From the NCBI RefSeq assembly GCF_025151215.1, contig NZ_CP102286.1:3286001-3350000 (forward strand): a stretch of DNA of 64,000 bases, written 5' to 3'. The notes below the pieces were generated by a model. That model did no database searches. It was not told the DNA's origin and saw only the letters and a program-made list of their open reading frames with translations. A program made the position numbers and the translations under genes. This stretch comes from Parabacteroides merdae ATCC 43184 (GTDB taxonomy: Bacteria; Bacteroidota; Bacteroidia; Bacteroidales; Tannerellaceae). Shown here one piece after another: positions 42,266 to 51,508 of the stretch (position 1 is the first letter of the stretch; each line of letters opens with the position of its first letter).

Positions 42266-44689
42266 TTATTCGTAACGCAAAGACCGGGCCGGTTTGCTAA
42301 AGATGGTTTTGGCGGTTTGCCAACCGATGGTCAGCAAGGAGATCACACACAATAAAACGACCGGAACGAGGAAGAACCACGCTTTCCAGTCCGTGCGGAA
42401 CGAATAATGATTCAGCCAATCCCCCATGATCCAGCCCGAAAGCGGAAGGGCGATGACAACAGCAATAGCAATCAACAGGAAGAACTCTCGCCCCAATTCA
42501 AAGAAAAGCTGCCTCCGGGAAGCTCCCAGAACCTTCCGGATTCCCATCTCCCGGATACGAGTCGAACAAGAAAACATAACCAGAACAGCCAATCCCATAC
42601 AAGAGATAAAGATCGCCAATATCGCAAAAAGCGCCACAATCAACCCAAACACTTCATCCTGTCGGTATTGCTGATCAAAAAACTGGTCGAGAAAGAAATA
42701 ATCATAGCTGGAATCCGGGAAATAACGTTCCCACGCTCCTTCGACCTGTTTCACGAGATCACGCGGGTTACCGTTCTCCATAACGACAGAGATATAACGT
42801 TGTTTCATCCAGCTCAATTTCTCATGCAGGGCAAACAAGATCGGCGTAAAATCTTTGTTAAGCGATTGTTGATGATAATCCTTCACGACCCCGATAATCT
42901 GCATCGGCTGATCGACGGTTTCGACAGACAAGCGTTGCCCCAAAGCGGCATCGGACGATTCGAATCCCAACGTACGGACAGCCGATTCGTTCAGGACGAT
43001 CTTATAAACATCTCCCCCGTAATCTTCGGAAAAACCACGGCCGGAAACGAACTTCAGATCATAAGCTTCCAGAAAAAACTCATCGCAGTTCAACATCTCC
43101 AACAGGCGCGTCTGCTTCGTCACATCACTTTCGCGGACGATGGACAGGAAATCGGTTACCTCCGTTCCGGGAACTGCACCAGAAACCGTCACCGCCCTGA
43201 CGGAGGGCAATAACGCCACCTCTTTCTTAAATGCCTCCAACTTCATAGCCAGTTCCTCGCATTGCGCCGGGAACTTAAGAACCAGCGTCTGGTCCACCCG
43301 TACCCCCAAAGAAGCATTCCGCATATATTGAAGTTGCGCATACACGATCAACGTCCCGCAAAGCAACACCAGAGAAGCCGTGTATTGCAACACCACCAAA
43401 ACCTTGCGGGTGACCGTCGCCCCATGCGTATGGGTAAACTTTCCTTTCAACATCCGGATCGGCTTGATGCCGGACAAAACCGTCGCCGGGTAAAAGCCGG
43501 ACAGAAACACACCGGCAGCAAAGATCAGCAACAGATACCACCCCAGTGAAGTCGTAAACCAGACGGAAAAACTCAGATCCCGTCCCGTCTGGTTATTGAA
43601 AGAAGGCATCAACGCCTCCATCAGCCCGATAGCCAGGATAAAAGCAATACTATTCGTCACCAACGATTCGAAAAGGAACTGTGAAATAACCTGCCTCCGG
43701 CTTGCCCCCGAAGCCCGACGTATACCGATCTCTTTGGCTCGTTCCATCGAACGGGCTACCGTCATATTGATATAATTGATCCAAGCAATACAAAGGATAG
43801 CAAGTGCCGTACAGATCAACACCCAGATAGAAGAACGATTCCCCTTCACCTCCGGCTCATAAGCTTTCTGCGGATTCAGATGGATATCGCGGAGGTTCGT
43901 CAACTGGATCGCCCAAGTTTTATTCTTCAATGCCTCTTCCGTCTTATACTTCTCCGCCATTACTGGAAAATCCTCTTCCACCTGCGTTTTCAGGTTCGCC
44001 GACTTCAGCAAGACATACGAATAGACTTCGTGGCGATACCAATATTCATCCATCCACTTCGGGAGCGTCTTGTAGGAGATCAGCAGATTATAGCGAATAT
44101 GCGTATTGATCGGCATATCTTCCATTATACCCGTCACTTCGCAAGCTTCCTCTCCTATATTGCTTCGGAAGATCAGGATTTTCCCGATCGGGTCCGCTCC
44201 CTTGAAATATTTCCGGGCAATACGTTCGGTGATAACTACCTTGTTCGGTCCGTCCAGACAACTTTCTTTATTTCCCTTCAAGAGTTTGAAGTCAAAGAAA
44301 TCGAAAAAGTTAGCTTCCGCATAGCCTATACCTGTCTCCCGATATAGCAGTTCGTTGTATTTCACGACCTGCTCCGGATAATACTGGCTTCCAACACGTG
44401 TATAAGCCTCGACAGCACTCATGTTTTGCTTCATAGCCGTAGCATAGCCGGCAGACGAACTGGCCCAATCATCCGTCAGCTCCCCGTTCTCATAAAACCG
44501 GGCTTCAACCCTGAAGATACGATCCTGCCGGCTGTGCATATCGTCGTAGCTGTATTCGAAAGCCACATAGGTCAGGATCAGCAAGGCTGCCGCCATGCCG
44601 ATCGCCAGACCGACTATATTGACGACACTGAAACCTTTCTTTTTAGTAAGGCTGCGCCACGCACAGTTCCAATAGTTTGTTACTATCAT
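42266..44689 (-). CDS. ABC transporter permease, FtsX/MacB type (second permease)
   Basis: 807 aa from the ATG at 44689 (MIVTNYWNCAWRSL), 28 bp after the ATPase gene; a longer frame would run into the ATPase gene. Topology is the double MacB core: helix at about 20-40 (VNIVGLAIGMAAALLILTYV), a periplasmic MacB_PCD domain (about 45-270), FtsX helices (about 285-440), a second periplasmic domain (about 460-660) and the last FtsX domain (about 690-800, RIREMGIRKVLGASRRQLFF). Such permeases do not pump across the inner membrane alone; they use ATP to move substrates from periplasm to TolC or to remodel lipoproteins. The homologous permease 45397-47802 is in the same operon. Confidence 0.95.
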   Translation of the reverse strand: MIVTNYWNCAWRSLTKKKGFSVVNIVGLAIGMAAALLILTYVAFEYSYDDMHSRQDRIFRVEARFYENGELTDDWASSSAGYATAMKQNMSAVEAYTRVGSQYYPEQVVKYNELLYRETGIGYAEANFFDFFDFKLLKGNKESCLDGPNKVVITERIARKYFKGADPIGKILIFRSNIGEEACEVTGIMEDMPINTHIRYNLLISYKTLPKWMDEYWYRHEVYSYVLLKSANLKTQVEEDFPVMAEKYKTEEALKNKTWAIQLTNLRDIHLNPQKAYEPEVKGNRSSIWVLICTALAILCIAWINYINMTVARSMERAKEIGIRRASGASRRQVISQFLFESLVTNSIAFILAIGLMEALMPSFNNQTGRDLSFSVWFTTSLGWYLLLIFAAGVFLSGFYPATVLSGIKPIRMLKGKFTHTHGATVTRKVLVVLQYTASLVLLCGTLIVYAQLQYMRNASLGVRVDQTLVLKFPAQCEELAMKLEAFKKEVALLPSVRAVTVSGAVPGTEVTDFLSIVRESDVTKQTRLLEMLNCDEFFLEAYDLKFVSGRGFSEDYGGDVYKIVLNESAVRTLGFESSDAALGQRLSVETVDQPMQIIGVVKDYHQQSLNKDFTPILFALHEKLSWMKQRYISVVMENGNPRDLVKQVEGAWERYFPDSSYDYFFLDQFFDQQYRQDEVFGLIVALFAILAIFISCMGLAVLVMFSCSTRIREMGIRKVLGASRRQLFFELGREFFLLIAIAVVIALPLSGWIMGDWLNHYSFRTDWKAWFFLVPVVLLCVISLLTIGWQTAKTIFSKPARSLRYE

Positions 44690-44717
44690 TATGATGAAGA
44701 TTTTCAAAGATGAATAT

Positions 44718-45380
44718 TCAGGAAACGACCCGGCCGTCCAAAAGATGGATAATCCGGTGTGCGAAGCTGGCATCCCGTTCCGAGTGCGTGACCATGACGA
44801 TCGTCGTCCCCTGCCCGTTCAGTTCTCGAAGTAATTCCATCACCTCCGCCCCGTTTGTCGAATCCAGGTTTCCCGTCGGTTCGTCGGCAAGGATCAGCGG
44901 ACAATCCGTCACCACGGCGCGCGCTATCGCCACACGTTGCTGTTGTCCGCCGGATAGCTGCTGCGGAAAATGTCCGGCACGATGGGCGATATTCATCCGG
45001 TCGAGGACTTCCATCACCTTCCGCTTGCGTTCGGACTTCCGGCAGCCAAGATAAACCAACGGCAGTTCCACATTCTCGAAGACTGTCAGCTCGTCTATCA
45101 GGTTGAAACTCTGGAATACGAAACCGATATTCCCTTTACGGAAAGCCGTCAACTGGCTCTCTCCCATATTGTCTATCTCCTTGCCGTTAAAGAAATATTT
45201 GCCGGAAGTCGGCGAATCAAGCGTTCCCAAGATATTCAATAAGGTCGACTTGCCACAGCCAGAAGGCCCCATAATGGCCACAAACTCACTCTGTTTGACC
45301 TCGATGTTCACCTCGTTCAATGCTTTCGTCTGCACCTCCTCGGTGGTGAAGACCATAGACAGATTCTCTGTTTTAATCAT
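44718..45380 (-). CDS. ABC transporter ATP-binding protein, MacB/LolD type
   Basis: 220 aa. Walker A GPSGCGKST (about 38-46), signature LSGGQQQRVAIARA, Walker B LILADEPTGNLDS and the switch His in TIVMVTHSERDA are all intact. It powers the two FtsX-type permeases encoded on either side (16 bp after one, 28 bp before the other). With the TolC and adaptor genes it makes a tripartite ABC exporter. Confidence 0.97.
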   Translation of the reverse strand: MIKTENLSMVFTTEEVQTKALNEVNIEVKQSEFVAIMGPSGCGKSTLLNILGTLDSPTSGKYFFNGKEIDNMGESQLTAFRKGNIGFVFQSFNLIDELTVFENVELPLVYLGCRKSERKRKVMEVLDRMNIAHRAGHFPQQLSGGQQQRVAIARAVVTDCPLILADEPTGNLDSTNGAEVMELLRELNGQGTTIVMVTHSERDASFAHRIIHLLDGRVVS

Positions 45381-45396
45381 ATTATATTTATTTAAA

Positions 45397-47802
45397 TCAT
45401 TCGTTCCTGAGAATACGCATCGGCTTCAACCGAACCACACGCCACACCTGTCTGACTACCGTCAAGAAAGCGATACACATCAACAACACAAATGCGACTC
45501 CGTACACCCACCAAGGCAACACGATATGAAAAGCATAACTCTCCAGCCATCCGTTCATCAAAACCACAGAAACAGGAAGTCCCAATACAGTGGCCAGCAC
45601 CGTAAGAAGTAGCAGTTCACGTGTCAAAACAACAAAAAGACTTATTTTACCGGCTCCCAAAACCTTCCGTATCCCAACCTCTTTCACTCGTGCCAGAGTA
45701 GAAAAAAGCGTCACGACCCATAATCCCAAACAGGCCACAAAGACTGCCAATAATGACGCACTGGCAAAAATCCAACCGAAATTGCGATCCGACTTATACA
45801 AGCTATCCTGATAATCATCGAGATAGAAATAAGAAAAAAGGGCGGACGGAAAATAAGTCCGGTACATTTGTTCCACTTCAGCCAAGCGGTCAGAATTGAC
45901 CGAGCCATCCATCTTGACGGATATATAAGGAGTCGCAATAAACGGGACCCGCTCTTTCAGGAAAAAGAGGATCGGCTTATACGGTTCCGCAAGCGACTGC
46001 TGATGATAATTTTTCACAACCCCGACAACTTCGAGTGGATCTTCCAGCACTTCCATCTCCAACTGCTTTCCTAACGCCTCTTCCGGAGAAGGATAACCAA
46101 GCAGACGCACCGCCTCTTCGTTCAGGACGACCTTATTCCGTTCATTGCCGTATGCTTCCGAGAAACCACGTCCACAAAGCATTTCCGGCGAATAAAGCGC
46201 CAGATAATCATAATCGACAGCAAACATCTGTATCAGCTTCACTTCGGATGGATCGCTGCCGTAAGGACGATTGGTAAAGTAGTTCGCCACCTCAACGCCC
46301 GGCACAGCACCGGAAATAGAGACACGGACAACATAAGGTATCTGTCCCAACCGTTTCTTGAAACTCTCCATTTTGACGGACATATCATCGGTAAAAGCCG
46401 GATATTTCACCACCAGTACCCGGTTCGAAGAAGCGGAAGAAGTCTCCTGCTGCATATAACGAACCTGTCCGATCACCACCAACGTACCGGAAACCAGAAC
46501 GAAAGAAGCAAGAAACTGAGCCACAATCAACATCTTCCGCATCCGGTTTCCCTTACGGCCATGCAGTAATTTTCCTCGCATGATATCCGCTGGACGGATG
46601 CGTGTCAGCAGGAATGAAGGATACAGTCCGGTAAACAAAGTTCCCCCTATAAAACACGCTGCCGCCATACTCCAGAATTCCGGCAAACGGAACGCGCCGG
46701 CAGCAAAATCCAATCCTACCCAACGGCAGACAAAAGGCAACAGTACCTCGACCCACCCGAGAGCCAAGATCAAAGCCGACAAGTTCAACAACCCTGCTTC
46801 CAGCAATCCTTGCAGGATCACCTGCCGGCGGGAAGCCCCGAACGCCTTGCGAATACCAAACTCCCTGCCACGTTCCAGATAACGGGCAACCGTCAGGTTC
46901 AGCGCGTTCACCCAGCCGATCAGTAAAAGGGCGACTACCATCACCGAAAGGATACGTACAGCCATACGACTACCTTTCGCCTCTTTCTCATAAGACTTAC
47001 GGGGAGTCAGATGAATATCCCGCAAACGAACCAGTTCAACCCTCCAGTCCTTATGTTTCAATGCCGCCGTCTTATATTTTTCAGAGATGGAATGGAAAGC
47101 CGCTTCAATATCGCCCGGTTTCTTTCCCGGTTCAAGCCGGACATACGTATAGACACCGTGGATATACCAAATATCGCGCCTTGCCTCCGGAATAGTCGAA
47201 TAAGACAACAGGAAGTCATAATGCAGATGCGAATTATAAGGCATATCGGCAATCACGCCCGTCACCTCGAAATGCTGTTCGGACGAAGATGTACGGAAAG
47301 TCAGCACTTTGCCGATAGGATCACCACCGGCAAAATAACGACGTGCAGCACTTTCGGTAATCACCATCGTATTCGGACGGACCAACTGTCCACCCTTCTC
47401 CCCCTTGAGGATCGGGAAATTGAAGAGATCGAAAAAAGCCGGTTCGGTATAACAGTACTGTTCTTCGATAAACTGCCGGTCACCGAACGTCACCTCTTGT
47501 CCGCGATCTTGTGCCGTCACACGTACATACTGCTCTATGCCCGGAATCTCGCGATACATGGCGGGAGCATGCCCGAAAGAAGTCGTCGCCCAATTATCCG
47601 TCAAGGTTGCCCCTTCATAAAGACGGCTCTCCACACGGTAGATGCGATCCCCGTCGTGGAACGAATCGAAACTCAATTCGAACCGTACATAGAGCATAAT
47701 CAGCAGCGCCGCGCCAACACAAACGGAAAGACCGAACACATTCAGGGCGGAAAGAGACTTCCGCGCCCGTTGGCTTTTGATTACTTGAGACCAATATTCC
47801 AT
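45397..47802 (-). CDS. ABC transporter permease, FtsX/MacB type (first permease)
   Basis: 801 aa with the same layout as the permease at 42266-44689: an N-terminal helix (VFGLSVCVGAALLIMLYV), a MacB_PCD periplasmic domain, FtsX helices (FGIRKAFGASRRQVILQGLL), a second periplasmic domain (IPYVVRVSISGAVPGVEV) and a final FtsX domain (RVKEVGIRKVLGAGKISLFV). Its ATG overlaps the adaptor stop (TGATG), so translation is coupled. The two permeases are clearly paralogous and probably form a heterodimer. Confidence 0.95.
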   Translation of the reverse strand: MEYWSQVIKSQRARKSLSALNVFGLSVCVGAALLIMLYVRFELSFDSFHDGDRIYRVESRLYEGATLTDNWATTSFGHAPAMYREIPGIEQYVRVTAQDRGQEVTFGDRQFIEEQYCYTEPAFFDLFNFPILKGEKGGQLVRPNTMVITESAARRYFAGGDPIGKVLTFRTSSSEQHFEVTGVIADMPYNSHLHYDFLLSYSTIPEARRDIWYIHGVYTYVRLEPGKKPGDIEAAFHSISEKYKTAALKHKDWRVELVRLRDIHLTPRKSYEKEAKGSRMAVRILSVMVVALLLIGWVNALNLTVARYLERGREFGIRKAFGASRRQVILQGLLEAGLLNLSALILALGWVEVLLPFVCRWVGLDFAAGAFRLPEFWSMAAACFIGGTLFTGLYPSFLLTRIRPADIMRGKLLHGRKGNRMRKMLIVAQFLASFVLVSGTLVVIGQVRYMQQETSSASSNRVLVVKYPAFTDDMSVKMESFKKRLGQIPYVVRVSISGAVPGVEVANYFTNRPYGSDPSEVKLIQMFAVDYDYLALYSPEMLCGRGFSEAYGNERNKVVLNEEAVRLLGYPSPEEALGKQLEMEVLEDPLEVVGVVKNYHQQSLAEPYKPILFFLKERVPFIATPYISVKMDGSVNSDRLAEVEQMYRTYFPSALFSYFYLDDYQDSLYKSDRNFGWIFASASLLAVFVACLGLWVVTLFSTLARVKEVGIRKVLGAGKISLFVVLTRELLLLTVLATVLGLPVSVVLMNGWLESYAFHIVLPWWVYGVAFVLLMCIAFLTVVRQVWRVVRLKPMRILRNE

Positions 47803-49064
47803 CAGCGTAAAATTAATCGTTCATTCTCACCAAACAAGTCATATCCGGAAATAATCACCTTCTCTCCCGGTTGCAACCCTTCCACAACCTCGTAATACTG
47901 CGGGTTCTGACGGCCGATACGGACAGGGCGGCGGCGAGCTGTCTTTCCTTCTTCATCTACCACATACATGTACTCGCCGCCGCTTGCTTGGTAGAAGCTA
48001 CCACGTGGGACGATCACCGCCGGCACGGGATCGCCCAGTTGCAGGTTCAGGTGGTAGGTTTGCCCGGCACGGATATTCTCCGGCCGGCCGGAGACAAAAT
48101 GCAGGTCGGTGCGAAACTGTCCTTCCCGCACTTCGGGATAGACTTTCGTCACCTCCATATCGTACTTCTTTCCTTCACGTTCGAAGCTCGCAGGGAGACC
48201 GGGCATGACACGTTCCACATAGTGCTCGTCAATCTTGGCTTCCACCTTCAGTTCGGGCGTGATCACCTGGCCGATACGTTCGCCCTGGGCGATGGACTGG
48301 CCGATCTGGGCCTCCAGGTTTCCTAACTGCCCGTCGACGGGAGCCTTCACTTTCAGGTTTTCCAGTCGCCCGCGAACCAAGGCAAGGCTCTTCTTCATAT
48401 TCCGGATGTTCTCGTCCAGGCTCTGTAGCTGGCTGCTGCGGAACAGGTCGTCCTGCTTGATCCGTTCGTCCACAACGGCCAACTGTCCGAGGGCGGCCTC
48501 GTAATCTTCCTCAGCCTGCAAGTAATCTTCGCGGGCCAGCAGGTTCTTCTTATACAGGCGTTCGTATTGCCTGAAACGGCGTTCCTTCTGCACCAATTCC
48601 TTACTCAGGCCGATACGGTCCTGTTTCAGCCGGAGATGTTCCTGCTCCATGCTGAGACGGGTGTTGCGAAGTTCGTTTTCCTGATAGGCCAAGTCGGCTT
48701 CGCTTTGCAGGATGCCGATGTTCAGGAGCGGGTTACTGAGGCGGAGGATCACGTCGCCCGCCCGCACCTGCGCCCCTTCCTCGATCAGGCGTTCTTCGAC
48801 GCGCCCACCCTCGATGGCGTCAAGATAGATGATACGATCCGGCAGTACCTGCCCGATAACCCGGATGTAGTCGTTGAACTCTCCTTTCTGCACGGTAGCG
48901 ATCGTAATGCGTTCTTTCTCCACTTTCAGGGAAGAGGAAGTATCACGAAAAAGAAGCCAAAGCAGGCAAAGCAGCCCGACGGCAATTCCTATCAAGGAAT
49001 AGATGTGTTTCTTCTTAAACCGGGACTTCCGCTCAATACGGGTGTCCATGCTATTGATTGCCAT
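47802..49064 (-). CDS. Periplasmic adaptor (membrane fusion) protein, HlyD/MacA type
   Basis: 420 aa. One N-terminal membrane helix (about 20-42: HIYSLIGIAVGLLCLLWLLF), then the half-barrel and lipoyl segment (GQVLPDRIIYLDAIEGGRV, EEGAQVRAGDVILRL), a long helical hairpin (about 120-250), the second lipoyl half (VKAPVDGQLGNLEAQIGQSI) and a C-terminal beta-barrel (FYQASGGEYMYVVDEEGK). It links the ABC permeases to the TolC protein. Met6 (49049) is an alternative start. The gene starts 11 bp after the TolC gene. Confidence 0.95.
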   Translation of the reverse strand: MAINSMDTRIERKSRFKKKHIYSLIGIAVGLLCLLWLLFRDTSSSLKVEKERITIATVQKGEFNDYIRVIGQVLPDRIIYLDAIEGGRVEERLIEEGAQVRAGDVILRLSNPLLNIGILQSEADLAYQENELRNTRLSMEQEHLRLKQDRIGLSKELVQKERRFRQYERLYKKNLLAREDYLQAEEDYEAALGQLAVVDERIKQDDLFRSSQLQSLDENIRNMKKSLALVRGRLENLKVKAPVDGQLGNLEAQIGQSIAQGERIGQVITPELKVEAKIDEHYVERVMPGLPASFEREGKKYDMEVTKVYPEVREGQFRTDLHFVSGRPENIRAGQTYHLNLQLGDPVPAVIVPRGSFYQASGGEYMYVVDEEGKTARRRPVRIGRQNPQYYEVVEGLQPGEKVIISGYDLFGENERLILR

Positions 49065-49075
49065 TCTTGTTGTAT

Positions 49076-50437
49076 TTATTCGGTTCCTAAAAATGAGCCT
49101 GTGCGGTAGAAGTCTACCGTGCGGCTTTTCAACTCATACTGCAAACGGGTGCGCGACAGTTCTGCCTTGGCCAGTATATAGAGGTTCCGCTTCTCCATCA
49201 GTTCGAACACGGAGATCATCCCCTCCTCCCATTTCTCCTCGCTCTCTTTCAGCGTGACGGTGGAAGTGCGGAGTTGTTCGACCGCCTGACGGTGTTCCTC
49301 GGCGGCAGCCCGGAGTGAAAGGCAGGCGTCGTCTATTTCCTTGTAGAGGCTGAGGCGTTGCTGCTCGTTCTCGTTCCGTATCCTTTGCAGGCGGAAACGT
49401 TCCTTCCGGACATCTGTCAGGCGGGAAAGTCCGCTGAACAGAGGCAGCGAGACGCTCACGCCGATATATTTGTTCATGTTATTCTTCAACTGGTCTTTGA
49501 TCGGGATGATCTCGCCCAGGTCATCCCGTTCCGTGTCGTAGTAACCGGAATAGAGGCTGAATTCCGCCCTGATGGAAGGAGAAAAAGCCCCGGACGCTAT
49601 TGCCAGTGACTTGCGGGAAGCTTTCTCCCTCAGTTCCATAGCCCGGAATTCCGGCAGGGATGTTTCGGAGGCGGCATAGATCTCGTTAGATTCCAGTACA
49701 GGAAGCACGGGAAGTTCGCCCTCCCCGCCGGGAGAGATCGCCAGCGTATCGGTATCCCGCATATTCAGCAGTTCCTTCAGGGCAAGTAATGAGAGGCGGC
49801 AACCGTTCGCCTTCACCGTCTCCTGGTAAATATCAGATTGCAGGCGCGCCTTCACCTCCTGCAAATCAGAAGGGGAACGCATGCCAAGATCCACATATTC
49901 GAGCATCTGCTCGTGATAGCGTTCGCTCAACTTCCGCTGCTCGACAGCAAGCTCGTACATCTTCTTATCGAAGCAGAGGCGATAGAAAGCATCCATCACC
50001 TCGAAGGCAATCCGGTTCTCCTCGATCTGCTCCGTGAGGCCGCCGATCTGCTTGTTCAGTTTGCGGAACTGCAACCGGTTGACGCGCGTAAAGCCGTCGA
50101 ACACCGGAAGCGAGACATTCAGCCCCATCGTGCTCTCTAAAAAGGAAGAGGAAGTATAGAGGTTCGTTTTCGGGTCCACCGAACGCCCCAAACGTTTGCC
50201 CAATGCGCCGGTAGCACTTACTGAGGGCAGGAAATCACCATAGGCGGCGGTAAGGTCTTCCCCGGCAATCCGTGTATCCAGGCGACTGTTCCGCACGCGG
50301 TAGTTCTGTTCGACGGCATAGCGCATGCAGTCATCCACCGTCCAGCCGGACTGCGCCCGCAGGTTTCCCGGCGAAGCCAGGAAGACGAGAAGAAAAAGAG
50401 ACAAACCTCGTTTGATCGTTATCTGTGCATTCATCAT
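49076..50437 (-). CDS. TolC-family outer-membrane efflux protein
   Basis: About 453 aa from ATG 50437 (MMNAQITIKRG; the next codon 50434 is equally good). The frame stays open 39 bp further upstream, but that extension contains a consensus sigma-54 promoter. A signal peptide (GLSLFLLVFLASPGNLRA) is followed by two TolC repeats (WTVDDCMRYAVEQNYRVRNS; SLPLFSGLSRLTDVRKERFR) with long helices. It forms the outer-membrane duct of the exporter and is the first gene of the five-gene operon. If the proximal sigma-54 promoter is used, the 5' leader is only a few nucleotides. Confidence 0.93.
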   Translation of the reverse strand: MMNAQITIKRGLSLFLLVFLASPGNLRAQSGWTVDDCMRYAVEQNYRVRNSRLDTRIAGEDLTAAYGDFLPSVSATGALGKRLGRSVDPKTNLYTSSSFLESTMGLNVSLPVFDGFTRVNRLQFRKLNKQIGGLTEQIEENRIAFEVMDAFYRLCFDKKMYELAVEQRKLSERYHEQMLEYVDLGMRSPSDLQEVKARLQSDIYQETVKANGCRLSLLALKELLNMRDTDTLAISPGGEGELPVLPVLESNEIYAASETSLPEFRAMELREKASRKSLAIASGAFSPSIRAEFSLYSGYYDTERDDLGEIIPIKDQLKNNMNKYIGVSVSLPLFSGLSRLTDVRKERFRLQRIRNENEQQRLSLYKEIDDACLSLRAAAEEHRQAVEQLRTSTVTLKESEEKWEEGMISVFELMEKRNLYILAKAELSRTRLQYELKSRTVDFYRTGSFLGTE

Positions 50438-50448
50438 GACAGAAAGAA

Positions 50449-50464
50449 AGCAAACGACGTGCCA
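50449..50464 (-). promoter_or_regulatory. Consensus sigma-54 promoter before the TolC/ABC operon
   Basis: TGGCACGTCGTTTGCT on the minus strand matches TGGCACG-N4-TTGCW at every fixed position, with the -24 GG and -12 GC in correct spacing. The expected start is near 50438, almost at the tolC-like start codon. Confidence 0.75.
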
Positions 50465-50517
50465 GAAATGTAACATTCAGACTATCAAAAGCATTTCAAA
50501 AACACCTCTCGCCAACC

Positions 50518-50555
50518 GTCCAATTTTTGGACGCCCAAACGTCCAACTTTTTGAC
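50518..50555. promoter_or_regulatory. Paired palindromes, probable sigma-54 activator (enhancer) sites
   Basis: GTCCAATTTTTGGAC (50518-50532, perfect GTCCAA-N3-TTGGAC palindrome) and GTCCAACTTTTTGAC (50541-50555, one mismatch) have centres 23 bp apart. They lie about 85-110 bp upstream of the start expected from the promoter at 50449-50464, the usual place for NtrC-type activator sites. Confidence 0.65.
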
Positions 50556-50581
50556 ACAGGTGTCCTCCTGTCGCTCATCGA

Positions 50582-50597
50582 AGCATGACAAGTGCCA
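50582..50597 (-). promoter_or_regulatory. Second sigma-54-like promoter
   Basis: TGGCACTTGTCATGCT on the minus strand keeps the -24 TGGCAC and the -12 GC at correct spacing, with two differences from the best consensus. A transcript from here would start near 50571 and include the palindromes in a leader of about 135 nt. Confidence 0.5.
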
Positions 50598-50856
50598 AAT
50601 GCAACACACAAAAACAAGCTTTACCCCTCATCCCTGAGACATAAAGCCTAAACACGTAAATCAGTTATTATAAAAAACGAAGCAGTGTTATTTATTGTGT
50701 CTATAAGTATACTCTTTTTATTTTCCGCGGGCAAAGGAAAAGCATACATATTGCAAAGATATGACAAGAGAAAGACAATTTAATTGAAAATAGAGAACCA
50801 TGGTTTATCTGAAGCAAATCAAACTAATCAATCCGGATATCCATACGAACGGGAGA

Positions 50857-51363
50857 TCATCTCTCCCAAGCATTTAAGATTTCCGCCACATAGACGTTAT
50901 GCGGATTCCCTGCCATTGCGCTGTACCATTTCTCGTATAAGGCAGGATCAACAAAATGATCCTTATCCATCTTAGTCACGTAAAGGGTTTTGCATTCGAG
51001 CGTCAGGCGCGATTCCTCGAAACAAGGATTACCCAGATCGGTAAAATAAGGCGTCAAACCTGTCGCTGCCACCTTGTCGATATCCCGTCCCGATTTCGCC
51101 CCGCAAATCTTATGGGCAGTCTTATGCTCTTCTCCTAAAAAGGACAGCGTGAAAGCTCCCTTCGCATCGACAAACTCGCGGGTATAACGTTCCGGACGGA
51201 TAAAGACGAACACTACCGGCTTGTTCCACAGGAAGCCTACGCCCCCCCAACTCGCCGTCATCATGTTGAACTTGTCCTTGTCGCCGGCGCTTACCAGCAT
51301 CCACTCTTTTCCGATGATCTCTATAAAATTGTCTTTGACCAGACTCGGTTCTATTGCCTTCAT
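50857..51363 (-). CDS. Flavin reductase family protein (FMN-binding)
   Basis: 168 aa with the flavin-reductase split-barrel fold: MMTASWGGVGFLWNKPVVFV, then RPERYTREFVDAKGAFTLSF and HKICGAKSGRDIDKVAATGL. Bacteroidetes members are small flavoproteins that reduce FMN or pass electrons to partners; the substrate is not evident. Divergent from the alanine/sodium symporter gene. Confidence 0.92.
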   Translation of the reverse strand: MKAIEPSLVKDNFIEIIGKEWMLVSAGDKDKFNMMTASWGGVGFLWNKPVVFVFIRPERYTREFVDAKGAFTLSFLGEEHKTAHKICGAKSGRDIDKVAATGLTPYFTDLGNPCFEESRLTLECKTLYVTKMDKDHFVDPALYEKWYSAMAGNPHNVYVAEILNAWER

Positions 51364-51390
51364 AATTTCACACCTTAGTTAATAATCTTT

Positions 51391-51398
51391 CAAAGATA
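51391..51398 (-). promoter_or_regulatory. -7 promoter element for the flavin reductase gene
   Basis: TATCTTTG on the minus strand, 27 bp before the start codon. Confidence 0.55.
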
Positions 51399-51458
51399 CG
51401 AAAATATTTATTTGTGTGTGCAAAATTTAATATTCTTGTCCATACAGAATATTTTCTT

Positions 51459-51466
51459 TAGGTTTG
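51459..51466 (+). promoter_or_regulatory. -7 promoter element for the symporter gene
   Basis: TAGGTTTG on the plus strand with CTTG 20 bp upstream at 51435-51438, close to the TTTG-N19-21-TAnnTTTG consensus. It overlaps an ATG at 51464, ruling that start out. Confidence 0.65.
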
Positions 51467-51508
51467 CATCTCAATATTCACGTAATTATCAAGACGATAA
51501 ACTGCCAA

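Larger units (their letters stand above)
50477..50856. other. Gene-free regulatory stretch upstream of the TolC/ABC operon
   Basis: About 380 bp with no credible gene. It holds paired GTCCAA palindromes (50518-50555), a second sigma-54-like promoter (50582-50597) and a TAnnTTTG-type TATCTTTG on the minus strand (50754-50761) that could give a housekeeping transcript. The rest is AT-rich and featureless. Confidence 0.65.
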
